Source: Fibrobacterota bacterium (GTDB taxonomy: Bacteria; Fibrobacterota; Fibrobacteria; UBA5070). Taken from it: a DNA stretch of 52,540 bases. Shown piece by piece: positions 1 through 8,920 of this stretch. Below the pieces are notes generated by a model. It was not told the origin of the DNA, searched no databases, and was given only the letters and a program-made list of their open reading frames with translations. The position numbers and the translations under genes were made by a program. Every line of letters starts with the position of its first letter. The first letter of the stretch is position 1. Location: NCBI GenBank assembly GCA_029557215.1, contig JAKPQQ010000256.1, positions 1 to 52,540 on the forward strand, written 5' to 3'.

Positions 1-2
1 CC

Positions 3-1763
3 GAACACCGGTGGGAATCGGGCAACTGGTTCCTGCGCCGCGAGAAGCTGTTCCTGTACCCCGGCGATTCGCCCATGGGGTTCCGCCTGCCGCTCGACAG
101 CCTTCCCTGGGCCGATCCCGACGCGATCCACCGCGACCACGAACCCGATCCGTTCGCCAGGCGCGATCCCCTTCCGCCGCGCAGGCGCATCCAGAATCCG
201 TCCGATCGCCCCACCCGCGAAGCGGCCGCGGTCGACTCGCGTCCCGAACACCTCGTGCGTACCGCGCTGTGCCTGGAGCCGCGCGACGGGATGCTGCACC
301 TGTTCCTTCCGCCGCTGGCCACCGCCGAGGCCTGGCTGGATCTGGTGGCCAGGATCGAAGACACGGCTCGCGAGACCGGAATCCCGGTGCGCATGGAAGG
401 CTATCCCGCTCCCCGCGATCCTCGCCTGGCGTCCTTCGCCATCACGCCCGACCCCGGCGTGATCGAGGTGAACATCCATCCGTCGTCCACTTGGCAGGAA
501 TTGTCGGACAAGACCCGCATCCTGTACGACGAGGCCCGCGCGACCCGGCTGGGCACGGAAAAGTTCCTGATCGACGGACGGCTCGCGGGCACCGGAGGCG
601 GCAACCACGTGACGCTGGGTGGACGCACTCCCGACGACAGCCCGTTCCTGCGCCGCCCCGACCTGCTCAGGAGCATGGTGGGCTACTGGCTGTCGCATCC
701 GTCGCTTTCCTACGTCTTTTCCGGATTGTTCGTGGGGCCCACCAGCCAGGCGCCGCGCGTCGACGAGGCCCGCTCCGACGCCGTCCACGAACTGGAGCTG
801 GCCTTCGACCAGATTCCGTCCAGCGGCGGTTGCCCTCCGTGGCTGGTGGACCGCGTCCTGCGCAACATCCTGGTGGATTCCACCGGCAACACGCACCGCA
901 CCGAGTTCTGCATCGACAAGCTGTTCAGTCCCGACAGTTCCACGGGACGCCTGGGCCTCGTGGAGCTGAGGGCGTTCGAGATGCCGCCCCACGAGCGCAT
1001 GAGCCTGGTCCAGCAACTGCTGATCCGCTCGCTGGTGGCCAGATTCTGGGAATCCCCGTGGAACGCGCCGCTCCCGCGCTGGGGCAACATCCTGCGCGAC
1101 AAGTGGGTGCTCCCGCACTTCCTGGAAGAGGACCTGGCCGACGTCTGCGCCGACCTCCGGGAAACGGGAATCGGGTTCGACAAGGAATGGCTGGTCCCCC
1201 ACCTGGAGTTCCGGTTCCCCCGCCACGGCGGGTTCGCGCACCAGGGCACCGAAGTCGAAATCCGTCACGCGATCGAACCCTGGCACGTGCTGGGCGAAGA
1301 ACCCGGCGCGGGCGGCGCGGCGCGCTACGTGGACAGCTCCGTGGAGCGGTTGCAGGTGAAGATGAAGAACGGCTCTCCCGGTCGCCACAGCGTCCTGTGC
1401 AACGGGGCGCGGATTCCGTTCGCGCCCACGGGCACCGAAGGCGAATCCGTGGCCGGGGTCCGCTACCGCGCCTGGAAGCCGCCCTCGTGCCTGCACCCGA
1501 CCATCGGTGTGCATTCCCCGCTGGTGTTCGATCTGTACGACGAATGGTCGGGTCGCGCGCTCAAAGGGGTGACCTACCACGTGATGCATCCGGGCGGACG
1601 CGCCTACGAGGAGTTGCCGGTCAACGCCAATTCGGCCGAAGCCCGCCGGTTCGAACGGTTCCAGCCATGGGGCCACACGATCGGCCCCTTCGCGCCGCGA
1701 GTGGTGGAGCCGCGTCCCGAAGCGCCCCTGACGCTGGATCTGCGCTGGATGGACCGCCCATGA
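3..1763 (+). CDS. DUF2126 region of a large transglutaminase-family protein (5' partial)
   Basis: The reading frame is open from base 3, so the gene starts upstream; 586 residues are visible. The sequence matches the DUF2126 region that normally follows an N-terminal transglutaminase domain in proteins of about 1100 residues. Conserved-looking stretches include EVNIHPSSTWQEL, GTGGGNHVTLGG and PRWGNILRDKW-like text. The transglutaminase domain, if present, lies outside the window. The next two genes on the same strand encode a circularly permuted ATP-grasp/alpha-E protein and a stand-alone transglutaminase. This gene set recurs in bacteria and has been predicted to make or modify small peptides, but its substrate is unknown. 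The product is probably cytoplasmic, since no membrane segment is visible. Family assignment is firm; biochemical role is inference. Confidence 0.85.
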   Translation, partial: EHRWESGNWFLRREKLFLYPGDSPMGFRLPLDSLPWADPDAIHRDHEPDPFARRDPLPPRRRIQNPSDRPTREAAAVDSRPEHLVRTALCLEPRDGMLHLFLPPLATAEAWLDLVARIEDTARETGIPVRMEGYPAPRDPRLASFAITPDPGVIEVNIHPSSTWQELSDKTRILYDEARATRLGTEKFLIDGRLAGTGGGNHVTLGGRTPDDSPFLRRPDLLRSMVGYWLSHPSLSYVFSGLFVGPTSQAPRVDEARSDAVHELELAFDQIPSSGGCPPWLVDRVLRNILVDSTGNTHRTEFCIDKLFSPDSSTGRLGLVELRAFEMPPHERMSLVQQLLIRSLVARFWESPWNAPLPRWGNILRDKWVLPHFLEEDLADVCADLRETGIGFDKEWLVPHLEFRFPRHGGFAHQGTEVEIRHAIEPWHVLGEEPGAGGAARYVDSSVERLQVKMKNGSPGRHSVLCNGARIPFAPTGTEGESVAGVRYRAWKPPSCLHPTIGVHSPLVFDLYDEWSGRALKGVTYHVMHPGGRAYEELPVNANSAEARRFERFQPWGHTIGPFAPRVVEPRPEAPLTLDLRWMDRP

Positions 1764-1821
1764 ACCTCCATCGGGAAAGCGGACCTGTTCCGGAACCGGA
1801 TGATGCACCTTTGTCGACCAG

Positions 1822-4350
1822 ATGATGGATAACGCGTCTCGATCTCGCACCGTCGCCGATCTGATCCTGGCCACGCGTCCGTTGGTGGATTCGTGGGACG
1901 AAATCCGCGCCGACGACAACACGCTCCACCCGGCCTGGGAGCGCTACTTCCAAGCGTTGGGGGGCATGAGCATCGGCGAGCTTTCCCGGCGTTGGGACGA
2001 AGCCAAGCATGTCCTGCGGGACAACGGCGTCTCGTACAACGTCTACGCCGACCCCCGCGGCGCCGACCGCCCCTGGCAACTGGACGCGATCCCGCAGGCC
2101 ATGGACGAAGACGAATGGCGGAACTTGTCGGAAGGCGTCGCGCAACGGGCCAGGCTCCTGGACGCCCTGCTGTCCGACATCTACGGCGCGCAGTCGTGCA
2201 TTTCCGAAGGAATCCTGCCCGCCGCCCTGGTGTTCGCCAATCCCGGATACCTGCTGCCGCTCCAGGGGGTGGTGCCGCGCTGCGGGCAATGGCTGCACCA
2301 CTACGCCTGCGAACTGGCCCGCGACCGGCAAGGGCGGTGGGTGGTGCTGTCGGACCGCACCCAGGCGCCCGTCGGGACAGGATATGTCCTGGAGAACCGC
2401 ATCGTGCTGTCGCAAGCGTTCCCCGAAGCCTACCGTGCTTCGCGCGTGCGGCGCCTGGCGCCGTACTTCATGGACATGCGGCGCTCGCTGCAGGCGATCG
2501 GCGGTCGCGACAACCCGCACATCGTGCTGCTCACGCCCGGGCCGTTCAGCGAGACGTATTTCGAGCACGCCTACCTGGCCCGCTACCTGGGGTTCACGCT
2601 GGCGGAAAGCGGCGACCTCGCCGTGCGCGACGAGCGGGTGTTCCTCAAGACGTTGGGCGGATTGCAGCCGGTGGACGTGGTCATGCGCCGCCTGGACGAC
2701 GATTTCTGCGATCCGCTGGAACTGCGGGCCGATTCCACCCTGGGAGTCCCGGGGCTGGTGCAGGCGGTGCGCGCAGGCAACGTCGCGGTGGCCAACGCCC
2801 TGGGGTCGGGCGTGGTGGAAGGCGCGGGACTGATGGCCTACCTGCCCGACCTGTGCAGGCGGTTGCTGGGCGAAGAACTCCTGCTGCCGTCGGTGGACAC
2901 CTGGTGGTGCGGCGAGGAACAGGGGCTTTCGCGCGTCCTGGGAGGGATCGAATCGCTGGTGGTCAAGCCATCCTTCCCGTCGCTGCGTGCCGAACCGGTG
3001 TTCGGCGACCGCCTGGGCGAACAAGGCCGACAAATCATGTCGGAACGGATCGGACGCGATCCCGAGGCCTGGGCCGGCCAAGGGCTGGTGTCGATGTCCG
3101 GCACGGTCGATTGGTCGGGAAGCCATTTCCGTCCGCGCTCCATGTCCTTGCGCGTGTTCGCCAGCCGCTCGGGCGACGGCTACGACGTGCTGCCCGGAGG
3201 CCTGGTTCGCGTGTCCAACGAACCCGTGCGGGCGTCGCTGGCGATCCAGGTGGGCGGGGGCTCCAAGGATCTGTGGGTGATGGGCCGCGAGCCCGTCGCT
3301 TCGGTGACCCTGCTGCCTCCGGGAAAGAACCTCGACGTCTTCCGCCGGTCCGGGATCGAGCTGCCTTCGCGGGTCGCCGACAACCTGTTCTGGCTGGGAC
3401 GCTACGCGGAACGCGCCGAAGGCGTCGCGAGGTTGTCGCGCGCCACGCTGGCCCGGCTGGCCGGCGAATCGTCGCCCGCCGACGGCGGCGAACTGGGCCT
3501 GCTCATGACCGCCATGCGCATGCTCGGCATCCTGGGGGCCGAACCGCCGACGGGAAGATTCGGGATCGAAGGCGCCGAACACGAGGTCGTGGCTTCCATC
3601 TTCCTGGCCGACAAAGGCATGGGCCTCCAACAAACGTTGTCGGCCCTGCACCAGGCGGGATTCCAGGTCCGCGACCGCATCTCCAACGACACCTGGCGCA
3701 TCCTGCATCACCTGGGCCGCGACTTCGCTCCCGGACGCCGACAAAATTCGTCATCACTGGGCGACGTCGCCAACCTCCTGGACACGCTCCTCCTACACCT
3801 GTCCGCGTTGGCGGGAATGGCCAAGGAGAACACCACGCGGGGATTCGGATGGCGGTTCCTGGACCTCGGACGCCGCCTGGAGCGGTCGCAGTTCACGGTC
3901 GAAATGCTCTCGATCGTGCACGGGGCCTCCAAGGACGGCCGGTTGGGACTGGAATCCATCCTGGAGGTCTTCGATTGCGGGATCACCTACCGCAGCCGTT
4001 ACCTGGCCGAACTGCAGTTCGCCCAGGCGGTGGACCTGGTCCTCAACGACGACGGGAACCCCCGCTCGCTCCTGTTCCAGTTGCAGGCGATGTCCAGGCA
4101 CCTGGACACGCTGCCCAAGCTGCGGGACGATCCGTTCCCGCGCCGCGACCAGGCCCTGGTGCTCCAGGCCACGACCGACCTCCGGCTGATCGACTTCCTG
4201 GGGCTGGCCAGGGACCCCGAAGGCCCCGAACGGGACCGCCTTGGACAGTTGCTGTCGCGGGTCCGCTCCGAACTCCCGACGATTTCCGACTGCATCTCCA
4301 GGGGATGGCTTTCCCACGCCGAAACCACCCGCCAGTTGTCCAGGGGCTAG
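1822..4350 (+). CDS. circularly permuted ATP-grasp protein fused to an alpha-E domain
   Basis: This 842-residue protein joins two modules that are often separate genes. Residues 1-500 are a circularly permuted type 2 ATP-grasp enzyme, with the segment PGPFSETYFEHAYLARYLG near residue 240. From about residue 514 (RVADNLFWLGRYAERAEG) to the end is an alpha-E domain, a helical module of unknown function. ATP-grasp enzymes form carboxylate-amine bonds through an acyl-phosphate, so a peptide ligase role is likely but the substrates are unknown. Two ATG codons stand in tandem at 1822 and 1825 with no clear Shine-Dalgarno. The gene follows the DUF2126 gene by 58 bases and precedes the transglutaminase gene by 6, so the three are probably one operon. 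Confidence 0.9.
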   Translation: MMDNASRSRTVADLILATRPLVDSWDEIRADDNTLHPAWERYFQALGGMSIGELSRRWDEAKHVLRDNGVSYNVYADPRGADRPWQLDAIPQAMDEDEWRNLSEGVAQRARLLDALLSDIYGAQSCISEGILPAALVFANPGYLLPLQGVVPRCGQWLHHYACELARDRQGRWVVLSDRTQAPVGTGYVLENRIVLSQAFPEAYRASRVRRLAPYFMDMRRSLQAIGGRDNPHIVLLTPGPFSETYFEHAYLARYLGFTLAESGDLAVRDERVFLKTLGGLQPVDVVMRRLDDDFCDPLELRADSTLGVPGLVQAVRAGNVAVANALGSGVVEGAGLMAYLPDLCRRLLGEELLLPSVDTWWCGEEQGLSRVLGGIESLVVKPSFPSLRAEPVFGDRLGEQGRQIMSERIGRDPEAWAGQGLVSMSGTVDWSGSHFRPRSMSLRVFASRSGDGYDVLPGGLVRVSNEPVRASLAIQVGGGSKDLWVMGREPVASVTLLPPGKNLDVFRRSGIELPSRVADNLFWLGRYAERAEGVARLSRATLARLAGESSPADGGELGLLMTAMRMLGILGAEPPTGRFGIEGAEHEVVASIFLADKGMGLQQTLSALHQAGFQVRDRISNDTWRILHHLGRDFAPGRRQNSSSLGDVANLLDTLLLHLSALAGMAKENTTRGFGWRFLDLGRRLERSQFTVEMLSIVHGASKDGRLGLESILEVFDCGITYRSRYLAELQFAQAVDLVLNDDGNPRSLLFQLQAMSRHLDTLPKLRDDPFPRRDQALVLQATTDLRLIDFLGLARDPEGPERDRLGQLLSRVRSELPTISDCISRGWLSHAETTRQLSRG

Positions 4351-4356
4351 GACGAC

Positions 4357-5232
4357 ATGCGCTACCGCGTCACGCACGAAACGCTCTACACCTACGCGGA
4401 CCCGGTCCAGTTGTCGCACAATCTGGCGCATCTGCGGCCTTTGGCCGGCGAGCGCCAGACGGTGGAATCGTTTTCCCTCGACGTCGATCCGGAGCCCGCG
4501 GTGCTGTCCGAACGCGTGGATTGCTGGGGGAATTCGTCGCATTTCCTGCTGATCCAGGAATCGCATCGCCAACTGCGCGTGGTCGCGAAAAGCGAAGTGG
4601 AAGTCCATCCCGTCCGGCTTCCCGATCCCGAAACCACGCGGACATGGGAATCCGTCGCGGCATCGATGCGTTCCCGGCCAAGCGGCGAGTACGCCATGGC
4701 ATCGCAGTTCAGGCACCCCTCGCCGTTCGTCCCGCTGCTGCCCGCGGCGCGCGAGTACGCGCAAGCCAGCTTCGTTGCCGGACGCCCTCTGGGAGACGCC
4801 GCGTTCGATCTCATGCACCGCGTCCATCGCGAGTTCCGCTACGATCCCGAAGCGACCTCGGTGGCCACTCCGCTGGCCGAAATCTTCCGTAGGCGCCACG
4901 GGGTCTGCCAGGACTTCGCGCACGCCATGATCGCCTGCCTGCGTTCCATGGGGCTTGCGGCCCGCTACGTGTCGGGTTACCTGGAAACCCGCCCGCCCCC
5001 CGGCAAAGCCCGCCTGGTGGGCGCCGACGCTTCGCACGCCTGGCTGCAGTTCTGGTGTCCCGACCACGGCTGGATCGATCTGGACCCGACCAACGACACC
5101 GCGCCTTCCGAACGTCACGTCACCGTGGCGGTCGGGCGCGATTTCGGGGATGTCACGCCGCTCAAAGGACTGCTCCTGGGCGGCAGCGGACAGAACGTGC
5201 ACGTGTCGGTGGACGTCGAACCGCTTTCGTGA
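4357..5232 (+). CDS. transglutaminase family protein
   Basis: This 291-residue protein starts with the beta-rich N-terminal domain common to bacterial transglutaminase-like proteins (RYRVTHETLYTYADPVQLS). The papain-like core follows with a complete triad: Cys184 in HGVCQDFAHAM, His227 in DASHAWLQFW, and Asp243 in GWIDLDPTND. It could act as a protease, amidase or transpeptidase; the triad does not decide which. It starts 6 bases after the ATP-grasp gene, and AGGAC just before the ATG is a modest ribosome-binding site. It is the last gene of the three-gene set. No signal peptide is visible, so it likely acts in the cytoplasm on the product of the ATP-grasp partner (inference). Confidence 0.92.
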   Translation: MRYRVTHETLYTYADPVQLSHNLAHLRPLAGERQTVESFSLDVDPEPAVLSERVDCWGNSSHFLLIQESHRQLRVVAKSEVEVHPVRLPDPETTRTWESVAASMRSRPSGEYAMASQFRHPSPFVPLLPAAREYAQASFVAGRPLGDAAFDLMHRVHREFRYDPEATSVATPLAEIFRRRHGVCQDFAHAMIACLRSMGLAARYVSGYLETRPPPGKARLVGADASHAWLQFWCPDHGWIDLDPTNDTAPSERHVTVAVGRDFGDVTPLKGLLLGGSGQNVHVSVDVEPLS

Positions 5233-5249
5233 ACAACCGCGCGGTTGTT
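5232..5249. repeat. 18-base perfect palindrome at the transglutaminase stop codon
   Basis: AACAACCGC is followed immediately by its reverse complement GCGGTTGTT, starting on the last base of the TGA stop. As RNA it would form a stem with almost no loop and it lacks a T run, so it is a poor intrinsic terminator. It could instead be a protein-binding site or one arm of the repeat-rich DNA that follows. Confidence 0.5.
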
Positions 5250-5597
5250 GTATGTGCCGTGGTAACGCGATCCACGCGCCAGCCGACCGGAGGGCCGCCA
5301 ACGGCGGGTGCCGTGAAATGGCCCGTAGGGGCGACCGCCATGACATTGCAAAGCAGGCGGTGGCACCCGAAGGGTGCCAGGCATGCCTCGCCCCAACAAC
5401 GGATGCACGACACCGACCGAGGAATCGAGGGAGCCCGTAGGGTGGCGACCCTGTGGAACACGGGGTGGCGCCCAACCGCATATTGTCTTGATGCCAATCA
5501 GGGTGTTGTTCCTGCGGCTGCGCCGAGCTCACCGTGTAGGGGCAATTCATGAATCGCCCCTACGGCTGACGACGACGGCCCTCGACGCCGAGTACGC
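5250..5597. other. non-coding, repeat-rich gap between convergent genes
   Basis: This stretch separates the transglutaminase gene from the convergent peptidase gene and I see no credible gene in it. It holds short inverted repeats: GGCACCC-GAA-GGGTGCC at 5362-5378 and a 28-base near-palindrome at 5536-5563. A module beginning GTAGGG occurs three times, near 5325, 5440 and 5536. The appearance is of a mosaic of REP-like elements, which tend to collect between convergent genes. Confidence 0.6.
5536..5563. repeat. REP-like near-perfect palindrome
   Basis: The arms GTAGGGGC and GCCCCTAC flank the inner palindrome ATTCATGAAT, with a single A/C mismatch between arm and centre, so 26 of 28 bases pair. 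Hairpins of this GTAGGGGC...GCCCCTAC type occur between genes in many environmental bacteria. Lying between two converging genes it could also slow transcription from both sides, although there is no T tract. Confidence 0.6.
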
Positions 5598-7175
5598 CTA
5601 TTTCGCGCGCAGCGTGTCGGGATTCCAGATGCGCACCGTGCCGTAGGTGTCCAAACCAGGAGATCCGTCGGGGAACGTCTTGCGCAGTTCCGATGCAGGT
5701 CCCGCGACCACGATCCGCATGCTGTCGGGCACGAACCACTTGCGGTAGACGCGCAGGACCTCGGCGGCGGGGATGGTGTCGAGTGCCTTCACGTAGACCC
5801 GGAAGTGGTCGTCGCGGCGCTTCCAGGCGGCGCTTTGCAGCACGATGTCGGCCGTGTTTTCCGGCGTGTCGAACAGGCTCGGAGCGCTGGCGATCAGGCC
5901 TTGGCGGGCCTTTTCCAGTTCGCCCGGACGGAATCCGGAATCGGCCAGCAACTTCATCTCGTCGAAGACGATCTTGAGGGCGCGGCCGGTGCTGGGAACC
6001 TTGGTCTGCAGGTTCACGCCGATCATGCCGGGGCGGTCGTATTCCGACCCCACGAAGCTGCGCACGAAGTAGGCCAGGCCTTCGTCGGAACGCACGCGTT
6101 CCACCAGGCGCGACCCGAATCCCGACTGCCCCAGGACTTCGCTCGCCAGCATGAGCGGGTAGAACTCGGGGTGGTCGCGGCGGATGAACCGCGTTCCGAT
6201 CCGGATGTTGGCCTGGGTTGCGGGAATGTCGTGGATCCAGACTCCCCGCTCGCGCAGATCCGGAACCGGCGCGAGACTGTCGAGCTTGGCCACCGGAGCC
6301 GCCGCCGCGTTTTTGGCCAAGCGGTCCAGCAGAGCGATCAACCTGGCTCGCACGGCGGCCTTGTCGTAGCTGCCCGCCACCGAGACCAGCACGTTGCGCG
6401 CGGCGAACCTCCCGCGCAAGGCGGTACGGAAATCGGATACGGTCAATTTCCGTACATGGGAAGAATCCGTGAGCGTGGTCCAAGGGCCGGGGCCGTAGGC
6501 CATGCGGTCCCAGGTCAATCCCAGGCACTGGGCGGGCGTGTCGAACGCATGCTCGATGTCCTGGATCCGGGCCTGCTTGAGGGTGGAAAGCCGCGCGGTG
6601 TCGAACCGCGGTTCGGTGAGCATTTCGCCGAGGAGGTCGATCAGGAAATGCAGGTCGCGCGAAAGGCCTCGCACGGCCGCCGAGGTCCGGACCATCCCGA
6701 TCGAGATCGAGGCGTTGGCGGCCAGGAACTCCAAGGTGTCGTCGATGCGCGCCGGAGAATACGTGGCGGTTCCGCCATCGCGCAGGAGCCGACCCAGCAG
6801 CCCGGCGGCGGCATCCTGTTCGGGGGTAAGGGCCAACCGGCCTTCGTTCCAGACGAATTGCGCCGAGGCCAGCGGAAGCGACGAATCGGGAACCCAGTAG
6901 ACCACCACTCCGGGAGCGATGGTGTCGGCGAACGACGACACCAAGGGGGCCTCCCACCGCAACGGGCCGTACGGGATGTCGCGGTAGCTGGCCGGCACGG
7001 GAGCGGAGCGCAGTCGCGCCACGGCGGCGGGAGCATCGGTGACGACAGGATTCGACGAAGGCAGGATGTCGGAATTCGCCCCCACGCTGGGCAGATCGGC
7101 GACCGGCGGCAGCGAACCCAGTTTGGGGCAGGCGGCGAGGAACACCACGGGCGTCAACAGGATCAGGCGGTTCAT
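5598..7175 (-). CDS. M16-family peptidase homologue without zinc motif, lipoprotein
   Basis: This 525-residue protein starts with MNRLILLTPVVFLAAC, a lipoprotein signal with Cys16 as the lipidation site. The rest has the two-lobed M16 (pitrilysin/processing peptidase) pattern, including GFGSRLVERVRSDEGLAY, typical of the C-terminal M16 domain. The HxxEH zinc motif is absent, so it is probably a non-catalytic partner of the neighbouring active subunit. Its ATG overlaps the TGA of the upstream M16 gene by four bases (ATGA, 7172-7175), implying translational coupling. The open frame runs further upstream, but only this start gives a signal peptide. It likely sits in the periplasm, anchored to a membrane. 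Confidence 0.88.
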   Translation of the reverse strand: MNRLILLTPVVFLAACPKLGSLPPVADLPSVGANSDILPSSNPVVTDAPAAVARLRSAPVPASYRDIPYGPLRWEAPLVSSFADTIAPGVVVYWVPDSSLPLASAQFVWNEGRLALTPEQDAAAGLLGRLLRDGGTATYSPARIDDTLEFLAANASISIGMVRTSAAVRGLSRDLHFLIDLLGEMLTEPRFDTARLSTLKQARIQDIEHAFDTPAQCLGLTWDRMAYGPGPWTTLTDSSHVRKLTVSDFRTALRGRFAARNVLVSVAGSYDKAAVRARLIALLDRLAKNAAAAPVAKLDSLAPVPDLRERGVWIHDIPATQANIRIGTRFIRRDHPEFYPLMLASEVLGQSGFGSRLVERVRSDEGLAYFVRSFVGSEYDRPGMIGVNLQTKVPSTGRALKIVFDEMKLLADSGFRPGELEKARQGLIASAPSLFDTPENTADIVLQSAAWKRRDDHFRVYVKALDTIPAAEVLRVYRKWFVPDSMRIVVAGPASELRKTFPDGSPGLDTYGTVRIWNPDTLRAK

Positions 7176-8695
7176 GGCAGGTAGACTCCGGTGGTGGTGT
7201 GTTCGGAATGGTTCTTGGGCAGAAGCCAGCCCACCGTCGCGCGTTCGGGACGCAGCCACTTGGCGGCCGCCTCGCGGACCTGCGAGGCCTGCACCGCCTG
7301 GGTGGCCAGCGGATAGGTCTTGACCAACCTCCAATCGCCCATCAACTGCAGCATTCCCAGATCCACGGCGAAGTCTTCCAGATTGCGCATCCGCCCGATC
7401 TGGACCGCGGCCAGACGGTTCTTGACACGTTCGATCTCCCGCGGCGCCAAAAGCGAGTCCCGCAGCTTGGCGATCTCCGACCACAACACCTTTTCGATCT
7501 TGGCGGGATCCGCCCCCGGAACCGGCGTCGCGGTGACCACGAACTGGCTCGCGTAGATCTGGGCGCGATGCCCCGCCCCCACCGACGTGACCAATCGGAG
7601 CGAATCCGACAGGATCTTCTCAAGCCGTCCCGACGCTCCGGAAAGCACGCCTTCCACGATCTCGAAGGCCGGCGAAACGGAATCGGTGATGGCCGGCAAC
7701 GGGAACAGGATGTCGATGGTGGGTCGGGCGTTGTCGCGGATGGACACGAACCGTTTTTGCCCCACCGGCTCGGGGTCCTGCGAGACCACCTTGGGGAAGG
7801 CGGCTCCTTTGCGGATGTTCCCGAAGTAGCGCGCCGATTGCGCGAAGGCGGTGTCGGGCGACACGTCTCCAGCGAACACGAGCACGGCGTTGCGCGGGCC
7901 GTAGTAGCGGTGGTAGTGGTCCTGCGCCTGCGAGCGGCGGTAGTTTTCGATGTCCGACTGCCACCCGATCGTGGGGATGCCGTACGGGTGCGCGCCCCAG
8001 AACAGGGCGTCCATGGTCTCCCAGTAGCGACCTTGAGGACGGTTTTCCACACGCATGCGGCGCTCTTCGCGCACCACGTCGCGCTCGGCGTAGAAGTCGC
8101 GCAGCACGGCGTTCTGCATGCGGTCGGCTTCCAGCCACAGGAACAGTTCGAACCGGTTGCGCGGAAGCGTCACGTGGTAGGCCGTACCCAAATCGGTGGT
8201 GAAGGCGTTCAGGTTGGTGCCTCCCGCCTCGCGGTAGGTCTGCCAGAGCTCGTCCTTCACGAAGTAGGCGCGGTGCAGGGCGTTCACGCTGTCCATGCGA
8301 AGCGACACCCTGCGCCAGGTGGCGGTGTCGCCGGCGTCCTTGGCGGCGCGGCGGACTTCTTCCAGCGAGTCGATCACCGGAAGATAGCGCGCGTCGGACG
8401 TGCTGTCGGTGATGCCGATCTTGCGGGTGCCCTTGAACAGCATGTGTTCCAGCATGTGCGCGATCCCGGTGCCTCCGGGATGTTCGTTCACCGAACCGGT
8501 CGCGTAGAAGATGTGGCAGGCCACCGTGGGGACCTTGTGGTCGGGGTACACGATCACCCGCAAGCCGTTTTCCAGGACCGTGTCGCGGATGTCGAGCTTG
8601 ATGGCGGGAAGTGGAGCGGCAATGGCAGAGGCTGCCGCGAGGAACAGTCCTGTCGCCGCGAAGGCGCGGACCGGGACTCTGGTGGTGGATCGCAT
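7172..8695 (-). CDS. M16-family zinc metallopeptidase, secreted
   Basis: This 507-residue protein has a signal peptide (VRAFAATGLFLAAASAIAAPLPA) followed by an M16 domain. The inverted zinc motif is H80-M-L-E83-H84 within GGTGIAHMLEHMLFKGT, and a downstream ERDVVREERRMRVEN segment supplies the usual third glutamate ligand. A second M16 lobe follows. It is therefore the active subunit, paired with the zinc-less lipoprotein encoded downstream with a 4-base overlap. The ATG at 8695 is preceded by AGGAG at good spacing. The frame is open far upstream, antisense to the pectate lyase gene, but that part has no coding character. Substrates may be short peptides in the periplasm. Confidence 0.92.
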   Translation of the reverse strand: MRSTTRVPVRAFAATGLFLAAASAIAAPLPAIKLDIRDTVLENGLRVIVYPDHKVPTVACHIFYATGSVNEHPGGTGIAHMLEHMLFKGTRKIGITDSTSDARYLPVIDSLEEVRRAAKDAGDTATWRRVSLRMDSVNALHRAYFVKDELWQTYREAGGTNLNAFTTDLGTAYHVTLPRNRFELFLWLEADRMQNAVLRDFYAERDVVREERRMRVENRPQGRYWETMDALFWGAHPYGIPTIGWQSDIENYRRSQAQDHYHRYYGPRNAVLVFAGDVSPDTAFAQSARYFGNIRKGAAFPKVVSQDPEPVGQKRFVSIRDNARPTIDILFPLPAITDSVSPAFEIVEGVLSGASGRLEKILSDSLRLVTSVGAGHRAQIYASQFVVTATPVPGADPAKIEKVLWSEIAKLRDSLLAPREIERVKNRLAAVQIGRMRNLEDFAVDLGMLQLMGDWRLVKTYPLATQAVQASQVREAAAKWLRPERATVGWLLPKNHSEHTTTGVYLP

Positions 8696-8920
8696 GGAAT
8701 CTCCTGTGAATCCTGGAAATCGGAACCCGCATCGCCCGATCCCAATGGAGTGTCGCCCAAAATACCTTCCTCGCGATCGCATTGACCGGATGTCAACGCC
8801 GACTTCCCCGAAACCCAACTCCACCCGGGAATTGTCCGGTATCGTTATTCCCACAGATCGCCACTCGCGCAGCCGCCAAAGGCATCGCGCACGAACCCAA
8901 ACGCCAAAGCGAGTCCACCC

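Noticed and set aside
5233..5597. CRISPR array
   Set aside because: The repeats are palindromic, irregular in spacing and few; there are no cas genes.
8782..8796. TTGAC-n5-GTCAA as a firm operator for the pectate lyase or M16 genes
   Set aside because: Arms are only five bases and a matching promoter could not be placed.
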